Assembly: GCA_001839685.1 (NCBI GenBank) | Contig: MLAK01000068.1 | Location: 4,215-68,214, forward strand | DNA from: Tritrichomonas foetus | Taxonomy: Eukaryota; Parabasalia; Tritrichomonadida; Tritrichomonadidae | Reading direction: 5' to 3' | DNA: 64,000 nucleotides | Part shown: one piece after another, positions 21,688 to 31,286 of the stretch | Numbering within the stretch: position 1 is the first letter of the stretch | How the letters are laid out: every line of letters starts with the position of its first letter | The notes under the pieces: model-generated | What the model saw: the letters and a program-made list of their open reading frames with translations, nothing else | Told to the model about the DNA's origin: nothing | Database searches by the model: none | Translations under genes and position numbers: made by a program

Positions 21688-23886
21688 ATGGAAAATTTTC
21701 AAGATATAAATGATTTCCCACTAGTACAAATGTCCAATATTCACCCTAATGGTGACATAGATTTGATCAAAAATATTATTAATCAACATTGTCAAATTGA
21801 AGTTAAATATCTGAATTTGTTTCCCGACCCAATTAATCAAAAAACTCAAGTTTGTCACATTGTTCCAAATAACATCAAAGAAGCTGAACGAATTTTTGAA
21901 TCTACAAATGGAGGAAAAATTGGTGAATATACCCTTAGGACAGTAATATTAACAAATAGAGATAAAATATATGAGCATAAGAATCAACAACCTGAAATAA
22001 AACAACGATCTGAAATAAAGCAACAATCTGAAATAAAGCAACAATCTGAAATAAAGCAACAATCTGAAATAAAGCAACAATCTGAAATAAAACAGCAACC
22101 TGAAATAAAACAGAAATATGAAACTGGATATGTAGCAGAAAAATCTAAATCAAAAATAAATGATTTGAAACCTTCAACTGTTATTTATGGACTTGAAAGA
22201 ATTTTTGCAATTCAGAGTGTTAAAAGAGTAAATACCGATTGTGAAGTTTCTGTTCTCAATGAAACCTTTAACCAAATTATTCAACGTTTAGATAAAGATA
22301 TTGAAAGAAGTGAAGAAGATACTGGTCTGAATAATGTTTGTTTATTAAATTGTGCGAATGGAATTGATTTTGAAAAATCATTCAATAAAGATTCAATTGA
22401 AGGACTTTTATTTCAACAATCGAATATTTCTCTTTCTCTAACCAAAGATTTAGAAATGTACAAATATAACCAAGCCCATAAATCATACTTTTACTCAGAT
22501 TTCTCCGTTTATTCAAAAAATATTTCATTATTGAAAGACGATGATGAAAATCTTTTAGATTCAACAATTTTATTTGATGTCATTTCTATTCCACCAGTTA
22601 AGTATAAAGAAGAAAGTATGACTCAAAAAGAATGCAAAGATGCTATGAAAAATAGGATCTATAGAATTTTTCAAGTTGCCATTGAACATCGAAAACAAAT
22701 ATTAATTTTGGGAGCTTTTGGATGCGATTCTTCAAATAATAATGATCCACATGATATTGCAAATTTATTTTTAGGTGCAATTAAAAAATATCATGACTAT
22801 TTCCGAAAAATTATTTTTCCTATCACTGATATTCACAATAATGCAATTTTCAGAGTTACTCTCAAGCCAATACTTCAAAAACCAATTACACCAGGCTTCT
22901 TTTCTAAGCAAAAAATGAATAATGAAAAAACCAAAAATGATGGATTTAAAAAAGATCATGTTTATGAAATCTTGCAAGCGAACATAACATGTGCATCAAG
23001 TAATTATCGAATTTCTGATACAACTCTGGTTAAATATTTAAGTAATCCTTCATTTTCTTCTCAATTCAAAAAATTTGAAATTGTTGATGCTCGCCCAACA
23101 GTTTTATTTGAGCGATTACATATTAAAAATTCTATTAATAAGCCACTAGAAATTGCAAATCCTAATCCTAATTTTTATCAATGTTCTTATTCAACAACAA
23201 AACAAATATATGAAGAATTTTATGAAAACGGTAAAGTTTTAGTGATTACAACCAAGCTTTCAAATCTTGATTGCGAGAAAATCGTCAATGAAATGAAAAA
23301 AATCCATCAAAATTCCAAAAATCGAACTCAGCAATTTTATTTATTCCTTCTTTCAGGTGGAGTCAATAAATTTTATTTCCACTTTAAAGAGTTTTGTGTT
23401 GGTAATTATTCTTCAGCAAAAAATAAATTAAACAATGGAATAACTAATGAATTCAATCAATTTGGTGTAAAGTCACAGTTGGATTCGACTGGAATTTTTA
23501 GAAGAGTTTCTGTTGATGAATTCTACAGAATTTATCATAATTATTCTGAATTAGGGTTTTCTTGTATCAATGTAATTGATTGTCGAACCCCACGTGAATA
23601 CATGAGCGGACATGTAAAAGGAGCAATTAATTGTCATCCTTATACAATGGATATTTCAGAAATTTATGAAAAAGTTTATAAAAAAAATGGAATTTACTTT
23701 TTCCATTGCGAATTTTCAGCAGAAAGAGGTCCTGCAGGAATTATTGAGTTTATTGAAGCACATGATATTCATGTTGGAGATAAAAATGAGTCATTAAATG
23801 CTTTTGTTATCAATGGTGGATATTGTGAAATTTATAGAAAATTCCACGAAATTTGTGATGGAAGATATGAATCTGAATTTGGTTAA
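21688..23886 (+). CDS. RRM-like / PARG-like (DUF2263) / rhodanese / Cdc25-type phosphatase fusion
   Basis: This encodes 732 residues from ATG 21688. The N-terminus (10-88) looks like a single RRM-type fold (FPLVQMSNIHPNGD entry strand, NGGKIGEYTLRTVIL exit). Residues 103-140 are a (SEIKQQ)n linker from an 18-bp tandem repeat. Residues about 215-385 follow the microbial PARG-like family: NCANGIDF, then YFYSDFSVYSKNI, FDVISIPP, RIYRIFQVAIEHRKQILIL and LGAFGCDSSNNNDP, then FRKIIFPI. Residues 460-575 resemble a decayed rhodanese (FEIVDARP ... LLSGGVNKFYF). Residues 605-732 match the Cdc25 catalytic domain closely: NVIDCRTPREYMSGHVKGA, then HCEFSAERGP with Cys674 and Arg680 of Cx5R, and INGGYCEIYRKF. 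The phosphatase site looks intact, while the PARG GGG...QEE signature is lost. A link between ADP-ribose binding and CDK or other phosphatase action is inference. Confidence 0.8.
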   Translation: MENFQDINDFPLVQMSNIHPNGDIDLIKNIINQHCQIEVKYLNLFPDPINQKTQVCHIVPNNIKEAERIFESTNGGKIGEYTLRTVILTNRDKIYEHKNQQPEIKQRSEIKQQSEIKQQSEIKQQSEIKQQSEIKQQPEIKQKYETGYVAEKSKSKINDLKPSTVIYGLERIFAIQSVKRVNTDCEVSVLNETFNQIIQRLDKDIERSEEDTGLNNVCLLNCANGIDFEKSFNKDSIEGLLFQQSNISLSLTKDLEMYKYNQAHKSYFYSDFSVYSKNISLLKDDDENLLDSTILFDVISIPPVKYKEESMTQKECKDAMKNRIYRIFQVAIEHRKQILILGAFGCDSSNNNDPHDIANLFLGAIKKYHDYFRKIIFPITDIHNNAIFRVTLKPILQKPITPGFFSKQKMNNEKTKNDGFKKDHVYEILQANITCASSNYRISDTTLVKYLSNPSFSSQFKKFEIVDARPTVLFERLHIKNSINKPLEIANPNPNFYQCSYSTTKQIYEEFYENGKVLVITTKLSNLDCEKIVNEMKKIHQNSKNRTQQFYLFLLSGGVNKFYFHFKEFCVGNYSSAKNKLNNGITNEFNQFGVKSQLDSTGIFRRVSVDEFYRIYHNYSELGFSCINVIDCRTPREYMSGHVKGAINCHPYTMDISEIYEKVYKKNGIYFFHCEFSAERGPAGIIEFIEAHDIHVGDKNESLNAFVINGGYCEIYRKFHEICDGRYESEFG
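22005..22112 (+). repeat. 18-bp in-frame tandem repeat encoding (SEIKQQ)n
   Basis: The unit ctgaaataaagcaacaat occurs about five times almost perfectly, with decayed copies at each end. The period is a multiple of three and encodes SEIKQQ, making a charged, probably helical or disordered linker between the RRM-like and PARG-like parts. Copy number is likely to vary between strains. Confidence 0.85.
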
Positions 23887-23956
23887 TTTTGGTATTTATG
23901 TCTTTTTATATGTATTTATAAAAAATATCGAAAATATACTTCAATTTGATTTTATT

Positions 23957-23957
<1 letters not shown>

Positions 23958-24001
<44 letters not shown>
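23958..24001. repeat. poly-T tract (44 T) at the left edge of the transposon
   Basis: An uninterrupted T run of 44 bases lies right before the left end of the Mutator-like element. A second T run (17 bases, 27619-27635) sits right after its right end. The pair is consistent with insertion into a poly-T tract and a poly-T target duplication, though slippage prevents proof. Confidence 0.85.
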
Positions 24002-24002
<1 letters not shown>

Positions 24003-24079
24003 GGTATCAAAATGTGCCGTATACGGTAGGACGTATAACCATTGAAAAAGTCCCCAAAAATATATGGTACGCCGTATAT

Positions 24080-24714
24080 TCATTTTTCAATTTAATTTAC
24101 TAATAACTCACTTTTTCATTAAGGCTTTTTCAGACGAAAAGAAACTTTCTTTGAAGAAATAAAATTGAATTAAAATTATTTTTTAGTATCAAATAATTCT
24201 ATACCATTCAAAATTTACTTTTCAAAAATCAAATTTTTAGAAAAATTATTATTAAATCAATAAAAGAAGAAACACTTGTAACCGTACTATTATGTGCAAC
24301 TCCAATGACATGATGATTCAACTAATTAGAAAAAAACTGGAAACGTAGACAAATTACAAAGATATGGTAGAACAAACAAAATAATAATTTTTCAAGTACA
24401 AATCAAAATTTGATAAAAACCGAAATCCAGTCAATCTATGTTTCATTTAAGTGAAGCAGCACGTGGCACAAACCAATAGCGACGCCAATACGAAATATCA
24501 AACACATGAAACAATAAAAATATGGAGTCATTTGTTATTTACTTTTTCATTGGAATTGCATTGACAATCAACAATAAACAAATCGAAGCACAAAAATAAC
24601 GACGTAATCACTATCAAAAACATTATAAAATATAGATTATAACAATTTAAATGAAGCTTACTTTTATTTAATCATATATTATTAATTTTTTGATTTGTTT
24701 TTTATCAAGAATTA
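24080..24714. other. non-coding 3' part of the transposon
   Basis: This lies between the left terminal repeat and the transposase stop codon. It is AT-rich with no open frame of note and no repeat. It probably carries the transposase 3' end and subterminal sequence. Confidence 0.5.
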
Positions 24715-26908
24715 TCATCTTGTATTATAATAATTTTGAGCTTCTTGTCTGATAGGGCATGTACCTGCATTGTGGTCAGGTGCTCCACATACAGAGCAAT
24801 GACGTTGATGTGAATCATTTGCATATTTTTCTTGAATTCTTTGAACTTTTCCATACCAGCGGCACGAAGTGGTTGCATGGTTATGGAGACAAATAGCACA
24901 TTTTTCTGTCATGATTCGAGAATTCTGACTGTTTTTAGTTTTTTTGGGTCTTCCTCTTGGCCTTGCTTCAGCATCTATAATGGCATCTGTAGTTTCATGT
25001 TGATCTGGATGTAGAGATGGATTATTCCTTTGCTCAGTTTGTACATGCAAAATTTTGTTGATTTGTTCTTTTATGATAAAAAGTGATTCTATAGCGCAAT
25101 CAGTATTTCGAGAGGCTAAAGAAGCTAGTTGCTTTGATTCAAAAAACAATTTAGAATACAATTGTTTCGGACTAAGATGTTGAAGATATTCAACTGAATC
25201 CGCATATGCTAATTCGTCAGGTTCTGTAATTTCTTCTTCTTCTTGATCCGTGTCTTTTATAAACCTGATTGTATCATTAGATTGAGATGGAATGGGTGTA
25301 TTATTAGGTTCTTCTTCGAACCATCGTGGTGAAATAGCATGAACAGGGAAGTTTTCAGAAAGTTTAATGAGATGGCTGCAAGGTACGCCCCAAAACACAT
25401 CCAAATTACATTCACAGTGATATATATTCAGTTTATATTTAGTCTCCGGGTCATTTTCATGGAATGCAAAAAAAGGATACTCAGAATCTAGTGGGTTCTC
25501 AATGATATGAATCTGATGAGAAATCCGATATTGTATCTGAATTTTATCATTAATTCTTTTATTCAAAAGAATTTGTTCAGGGAACAGTAAGTTAATATCT
25601 CTTCTGAGAGTACACCTTTTATAACACAAAGCTTGACAATGATCCATATGATTGCGATTAAATAAAACTCGACTTTGTTTTAATGTTAATTTAGTAGTTG
25701 GCAGGTTTCTTTTCAGCATTGCATTCATGCTTTCAGCAGGACTTGTCGTATTGAAGCCATTGGCGTGAATACCAAGCAAATGCGATCTAGAAAACTTACT
25801 TAAAAGTGGTATAATCTCTTTTTGTATATATTTTGTCAATTTTGAATTATAATTTTGAAGTGTGTTTAGAGCAGCATCAGCTTTTGTACAGGAGGTGCTG
25901 TATGCAACAACATCAAAAAGCTTCCCAGCCTCAATGCGTTGGGACTTATTAAGACCAGCAGATCTCAAGTGATCTAAAAAATTTCGTTTTTTGTGAAGAG
26001 CACAAATGATATGGTTTATGGTTATGGTTGGAACATTACTTTCCTGATTATCATTAATCAGTTCATGGAACTTTTGTACAGAAGCAATAAACGCGTTGTC
26101 TTCATCAGAAATTAGCGTCTGTAATATGTCAGAATAATTACCAATGAAAAAGGTTTTATGTAAAATCCAAGTAAGTAATTCTTGGTTGCTTACAGCCAAA
26201 TACGCGATGCCCGCAAGCAGAATATCCCTATTACGATTTATGACAGTTAACGGTACTACTTCCCATTGATTTTGTAAGTTTGCATGAGTCCCATCTATAA
26301 AAAGTACATCTCCAAATGTCAATAAATTTTCTATTTCCTGAGGCATAAACGTTAACACACCAAGGCGCTTTATCGATTCGTTAAGATTCAATTCAAATGG
26401 AAATGCAGTTCCACCTTCAGCAGTCACATAATCAATTAATTCAGTGGACTGCAGTCCAAAGTTTTCAACNTAGATTTGTGATCGTTGAGTTTTGATCATC
26501 TGTAATAAGTTTGTGCGTCAGTAATACTGGATACAAAGGATGATTGTGACGACAAATACAATTTTCGACATTAATTCGATATTTTTTTCCTGTCGGCGTC
26601 ATGTGAGGTTTCCCTTTTATAGCAAAAGGACAACCGGTCTTATTGGTCTTATGGCCTCTTACTCGACCGCCAAACCGACAATAAAATGTGAAATAGTCAT
26701 TTGAGAATCTCTGTTCCGAAAACAATTCGAATCCTGCTTTGTAGGCTTCGATGTTGACGAGACGAAGCATTTCCAGAACTGAAGAAGTTTCAAGAGTTGA
26801 CAATGATTCAGGATCGAAAAACGACATGAAAATAAGTGAAGTGACAATACTCAAATTCAATAGATAAGTGGCCAGATCGCTGAGAAAACAATAGAAAAGT
26901 GATGACAA
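24715..26908 (-). CDS. MULE transposase with zinc-binding, SWIM, AT-hook and zinc-knuckle-like parts
   Basis: Two overlapping open frames (26908-26465 and 26499-24715) meet at an ambiguous base n at 26470. Dropping that base joins them into one protein of about 730 residues, so the break is probably a consensus error. Order: a FAR1/WRKY-GCM-like zinc region (GCPFAIKG ... CICRHNHPL), a MULE DDE core starting LFIDGTHANLQNQWEVVP with the second Asp in LISDEDNAF and a candidate Glu in SPAESMNAMLKR, then a SWIM finger (CECNLDVFWGVPCSH), an AT-hook (RPRGRPKKTK) and two Cys/His clusters (CAICLHNHATTSC, CSVCGAPDHNAGTC). All catalytic candidates are present, so the copy may be active or only recently silenced. 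Confidence 0.88.
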
Positions 26909-26975
26909 TAGAATAGATGATGATCAATCAGGTTCATAAGAGTTGGGTTGCTACTTATTATGTATGTTTTATAGG

Positions 26976-27268
26976 AATATATTGTCAGGGAGATGTTGTA
27001 GCATGATTTCTGTGAGCGTTCATGAAAGTTTTCTTGGAATCATATAATTTGATTTGTTTTCGTGTTTCTCTTTTTTGTTTGTATCTCGAATATATTGTTT
27101 AGGGAGATGTTGTAGCATGATTTCTGTGAGCGTTCATGAAAGTTTTCTTGGAATCATATAATTTGATTTGTTTTCGTGTTTCTCTTTTTTGTTTGTATCT
27201 CGAATATATTGTTTAGGGAGATGTTGTAGCATGATTTCTGTGAGCGTTCATGAAAGTTTTCTTGAAAT
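26976..27268. repeat. 114-bp tandem repeat (2.5 copies) upstream of the transposase
   Basis: A 114-bp unit starting near GGGAGATGTTGTAGCATG repeats at 26988, 27102 and 27216; the third copy breaks off after about 50 bases. Copies 1 and 2 are almost identical, so the duplication is young. It lies between the transposase start and the right terminal repeat. Subterminal repeats of this kind often bind transposase or drive its promoter; that role is inference. Confidence 0.9.
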
Positions 27269-27740
27269 CACATCATGTGCCATTCCTTTTTCTCTCTGAT
27301 GATAAAATAATGATTTCGGTTTAATTCAATTTTTTTATCAAAATCAATTGCTTTTTCTATTGACTATTTCATGAACGGCATGGCGTATTCTCACCTTCCA
27401 TGATTCTTTGAAATTTCATTAATATTTGAAAATAATGAATACATCTTCAGAATCTTAAAATTTATATAGAATTTTATTGAAAGGAAAAAATAAATTGTTT
27501 CTTTTTGAATAGATGTCATATTGCATTCCACTTTTTCTTTGGAGCTATTATACAAGATATATTCTTCAACTTTTTCTATATATATACGACATGCCGTATA
27601 CGGCATAACTATTTTCTCTTTTTTTTTTTTTTTTTAATGCTCTGAAAAACAACCTAAATGAATTGTATCACAATGAAAACAGTTTTTTTGACATATATTG
27701 ACATAATTTTGACAAGGTGTGTTTAAACTGGTTATTTCTC

Positions 27741-29138
27741 ATGAATGTTGGATATAAAACAGCAGATGAGCATAAAAAAATTATCATTACACATTTTCTT
27801 CACCCAAATAGATTAGACTTAAGCATAATAAATGAAAATGAATTTGAAGACCAAAATGATTTTTTGCAAATTAAACTCTATGTTGATTCGATTTTTTCTG
27901 AAAGTGATTATATTTCAGCTATAAATAAATTGTCAGAATGTATCAATAATTCACCCTATCAAGTTGTTAATAGTATTCAAATTAATTATTTTATTCAATT
28001 ATCTCAGTGCTTATTGAATTCTAATGTCCAAAATATGATATTAAGTATATTTTGCTATATATTTCAAATTAGTGATATCATTAATGAGATAGTTAATTTT
28101 ATCACTCATTCAGATTTTTTTGATATTTATAACACCATTTTAAAAGATTCATTTCATAATGATTCTCAAATATTAGTTATAGATTCTCTTAGTTTCTTAG
28201 TTGGCCATGAAGAAATACGTTTAGAACTGATTGATAAAGAAATCATACCTTCCATTAATCAGTTAGCTAATTTGAATGAATATACAGATTATTCAATTTC
28301 ATTCTTTTATTCCAAAATAACTAAATATTCATTTGGTGAATTAACAACCGAATTTTATAATATGGTATCACCTGTTCTTTTCCAATTATGTTCAAGCTTG
28401 AATTCTAAAATTCTTGGGTTTTCATTTAAATCTCTCCGAAATTTATCATTGCATTCTCCACTTCCATTTTTTTCAATCATGGAATTGAAGATGATTGGAT
28501 ATATCAGTAAATGTTTGAATTCAGATGACTCAAAACTTAGAAGAAACTCAATTAAACTCTTTCTTTTGTGTGTTCAATTCATAGATTTTCCATATGATAT
28601 GATTTTTGTAACAGATATTTTAGATCAAATCTTTGAAGCTTTAAAAAGGAATGATGAAATATTTTCCGAATATTGTATTAGTGTAATAAGAACTCTTGTT
28701 CAAATACCTGATAAAAATACAATAAAATGTTTTATTGATTATGTCAGTCAAATTAATTTTCTTGAGTTTTTCTGTAGCCAATCATTTATCATAAAAACTA
28801 AAATGATTCAAGTTTTTGATATTATTTTATCTCATTCAACAAATGAGCAAATTCCTATTTTATTTTCTGATAATTCTTTATCATATTTATGTGAACTTGT
28901 CAATGTTGGTGATCCTGCAATTTCTCTACAAATTCTTAAAATTTTATCAAGAGTATTTACCTTTCATGATGTGAGTTTTTCTCTTCACCTTTCACAATTA
29001 CTTTTTGAAAATGACTCGATTGAACAGATTAATCAATTAATGAATTATGAAGATTTATCTAAGGATAATTTATCTTTTATTTCATCTTTTCTTAATACAA
29101 TAAAGAGCATTCACGAAGGAAACAAAAATAATGAATGA
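27741..29138 (+). CDS. ARM/HEAT-like helical repeat protein
   Basis: This encodes 465 residues from ATG 27741; the frame opens earlier only via GTG. The sequence is a train of amphipathic helix pairs (for example LSQCLLNSNVQNMILSIFC, ILGFSFKSLRNLSLHSPLPF, CLNSDDSKLRRNSIKLFLLC, ALQILKILSR-type ends near 410). An importin-alpha-like first helix pair (LSECINNSPYQVVNSI) is suggestive, but there is no IBB domain and no conserved Trp/Asn ladder. No signal peptide or membrane span is present. A scaffold or transport-adaptor role is inference. It starts about 105 bases after the poly-T flank of the transposon, so the insertion may have displaced its promoter. Confidence 0.65.
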   Translation: MNVGYKTADEHKKIIITHFLHPNRLDLSIINENEFEDQNDFLQIKLYVDSIFSESDYISAINKLSECINNSPYQVVNSIQINYFIQLSQCLLNSNVQNMILSIFCYIFQISDIINEIVNFITHSDFFDIYNTILKDSFHNDSQILVIDSLSFLVGHEEIRLELIDKEIIPSINQLANLNEYTDYSISFFYSKITKYSFGELTTEFYNMVSPVLFQLCSSLNSKILGFSFKSLRNLSLHSPLPFFSIMELKMIGYISKCLNSDDSKLRRNSIKLFLLCVQFIDFPYDMIFVTDILDQIFEALKRNDEIFSEYCISVIRTLVQIPDKNTIKCFIDYVSQINFLEFFCSQSFIIKTKMIQVFDIILSHSTNEQIPILFSDNSLSYLCELVNVGDPAISLQILKILSRVFTFHDVSFSLHLSQLLFENDSIEQINQLMNYEDLSKDNLSFISSFLNTIKSIHEGNKNNE

Positions 29139-29301
29139 ATGAAAATATAATCTTGATTTCAAAATCATTTTTTTCTCCTTTATTCATAACAAAACATTTA
29201 CATGATTAGTGAAAAAATTCATTTCCATTTATCATAGTATATTTTCTAACAATGAATGTATTAAGAATTGGAATTGTTTTTATTACAAATGATCAAATAA
29301 A

Positions 29302-30909
29302 TTAGATTGTGATGGTTTTTTCAAACACTTGTAACTTCAAGAAGTCGATATAACTTTGACATAATCTAAACTTTGGAGGGTCTATATTGTGAAATAGTTC
29401 TTCTTTTAATGGTAAGTAATATTTAGTAAATCTTCTAATCACATTTGGAATTGTAATTTTTTCTGTTTTGAATGGTTTCGAGTAAAACATTTTTACACAG
29501 CTATCAACATTTATCACATGATTACGAATAGATCTTGGTATTTCCCATTTTTGTACACTTAATACTTGATCAAAATCATCACCAAAAACATGTTTAAAAA
29601 TTTTAAGAATTCGAATGAAAAATTCATCTTCAGATCTTCTATGTTGTTTAAAAATCTGCATTGTATCCGTAATGAAAAGAATAGTGGAAACCATGATATA
29701 TCTATTTTTGTATGGCAGTGCTTTGAAACACGCTAAAATTGTTTCTCCGACTTTGTCGACATCTTTTGCTAAGATTGCTTTCATTACACTTATCAATGAA
29801 CGAAGCCAAAAACAAAATCTGTAATATTCTTGAATCGCTAATTTAGTTTGTTCTGTGTTAATCCCTTCAATGAAATATGTTGTTGGTCGTCCATTATCAA
29901 TACATACTGATGCAGCCAATGCAATTTCTGGTTCAAAATTTGCTTCAATTAAAAAGAAACTTGGAAATCTCAAAGAATAAATTAAGTAAGATAAGAAATC
30001 AAATGAGTTATCTTTGCTCATTTGTTCTTTCAATAATTTACAGAAAATAAAATCGGAATTAATTGGACGACATGGTGCTGCTTCAGAAGAAGATGAAATA
30101 GAATCAATTCCAACATTGTTGATAAATTTGGAATGTCGATAATTCACCATATAAACAAAAGAATTTTTAAATGCGTCATAAACAGAATCAAATGAAAGCA
30201 AATTGTTATCGCTTATTCGGATGAATTGTGGAGGGCGACATAAAATAAGTGCAGGATATCCATCAATTGAAACAAGTGCCCAATCGATTTGGAATTGATC
30301 TAGCTTAAGATTAGCAATATCTTCATGAATGGCAGCTTCTCTGGCATTCACCGATTCAACATTGGCATACTTTTCAGAAATAATATTGTTTAATAGGTAA
30401 GGTTGGCCTATTGTAACATGAACACATAATGGTATAGATGAAAATGGTGAAGAAGATAAAGAAAATATATGTGATCGTGTATAATCCCTTGAATTTGATA
30501 AAATGTGAACAATTCCGTCTTCATTTCCTTTTGGAATTTTATAAGCTTTAAAAGAAGGAACACCAAGTGAATATAATGATAAAAACAAATCCGAATCAAA
30601 GAATCTATCATACATTCCAATTGTTATATCATTAGGAAGTTGATTTTGTAACACTTGTGAAAAATAATTTGAATAATCAATTGTTTTTTGTTGTGAAAAA
30701 GGTGGCGATGTTGGTGAAAAGATCATATTTTGGAAATAATTTTGAGCTGTTCCATCATAATATTGAGCTATTTGAAATAATGATAATTCATTAAATCCGT
30801 AAGGGAGCACGAATACTGGAATTGTCTCCTTTTCTCTATAATATATCTGACAAAAATTGCATGATGTCAAAAATGCCTTATCTAGCGGACGTACATCATT
30901 TTTAATCAT
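29302..30909 (-). CDS. conserved-looking protein of unknown function (535 aa)
   Basis: The frame starts with ATG directly after an initiator-like TTCATCATTCG. It is a long soluble protein without signal peptide. The N-terminus has SCNFCQIYYREKETIPVFV and LPYGFNELSLFQIAQYYDG. The middle alternates beta-rich segments (YPALILCRPPQFIRIS), and the last 200 residues look helical (FCFWLRSLISVMKAILA, FFIRILKIFKHVFGD). The early CxxC and the 'GFNELSLFQIAQYYDGTAQ' segment vaguely recall Sec23/Sec24 trunk sequences, but I cannot support that call. It is convergent with the upstream ARM/HEAT gene; the two 3' ends are 160 bases apart. Confidence 0.6.
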   Translation of the reverse strand: MIKNDVRPLDKAFLTSCNFCQIYYREKETIPVFVLPYGFNELSLFQIAQYYDGTAQNYFQNMIFSPTSPPFSQQKTIDYSNYFSQVLQNQLPNDITIGMYDRFFDSDLFLSLYSLGVPSFKAYKIPKGNEDGIVHILSNSRDYTRSHIFSLSSSPFSSIPLCVHVTIGQPYLLNNIISEKYANVESVNAREAAIHEDIANLKLDQFQIDWALVSIDGYPALILCRPPQFIRISDNNLLSFDSVYDAFKNSFVYMVNYRHSKFINNVGIDSISSSSEAAPCRPINSDFIFCKLLKEQMSKDNSFDFLSYLIYSLRFPSFFLIEANFEPEIALAASVCIDNGRPTTYFIEGINTEQTKLAIQEYYRFCFWLRSLISVMKAILAKDVDKVGETILACFKALPYKNRYIMVSTILFITDTMQIFKQHRRSEDEFFIRILKIFKHVFGDDFDQVLSVQKWEIPRSIRNHVINVDSCVKMFYSKPFKTEKITIPNVIRRFTKYYLPLKEELFHNIDPPKFRLCQSYIDFLKLQVFEKTITI

Positions 30910-30910
30910 T

Positions 30911-30922
30911 CGAATGATGAAG
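30911..30922 (-). promoter_or_regulatory. initiator-like motif abutting the start codon
   Basis: On the minus strand the bases read CTTCATCATTCG and run straight into the ATG at 30909. This is the clearest of several TTCATCATT motifs in the window and fits the very short 5' UTRs known in trichomonads. Confidence 0.55.
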
Positions 30923-31286
30923 TAATTTTTTTAAACGTGCATATTAGAATATGAACGATTAAATTTCATTCAATTTATTTATCATCTTTATTTCTCTTTG
31001 GACACAATCTCGAGTTATTTTAGGTTTGACATCATCATTAATACATTTATATCTTAAATGAGTGAAGTAATAGAAGAGTATTTTAAACCATTTTGTGATT
31101 CATACAAAAAAATATTATTTTTATTTTTCATCATTCATGAAATATGTCAATTTCTCGTAAAAAAAATAACATAATTCAATTGGAGAATGACGTGGAATCA
31201 TATTTTTACATTAAATTATTGAAATAAAAATTTATTAAAATAATTATTTTTATAAATATATCTAAAAATAAGGAATAATAATAAAA
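30923..31286. other. intergenic spacer
   Basis: AT-rich spacer between the promoter of the 535-residue gene and the 3' end of the coiled-coil gene. No gene or repeat is visible. Confidence 0.6.

Larger units (their letters stand above)
24002..27618 (-). mobile_element. Mutator-like (MULE) DNA transposon, about 3.6 kb
   Basis: The element has imperfect terminal inverted repeats. The left end (about 24011-24070) begins around TGCCGTATACGGTAGGACGT. The reverse complement of the right end (about 27550-27612) reads TGCCGTATACGGCATGTCGT. Both continue with GAAAAAGT and a further ATAT-GTA block. Between the ends lie one transposase gene on the minus strand, a 114-bp tandem repeat upstream of it, and AT-rich filler. 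Poly-T tracts lie on both flanks. The TIR core is itself palindromic (CCGTATACGG). Confidence 0.85.

Noticed and set aside
26976..27268. CRISPR-like array
   Set aside because: The 114-bp units are contiguous tandem copies without spacers, inside a eukaryotic transposon.
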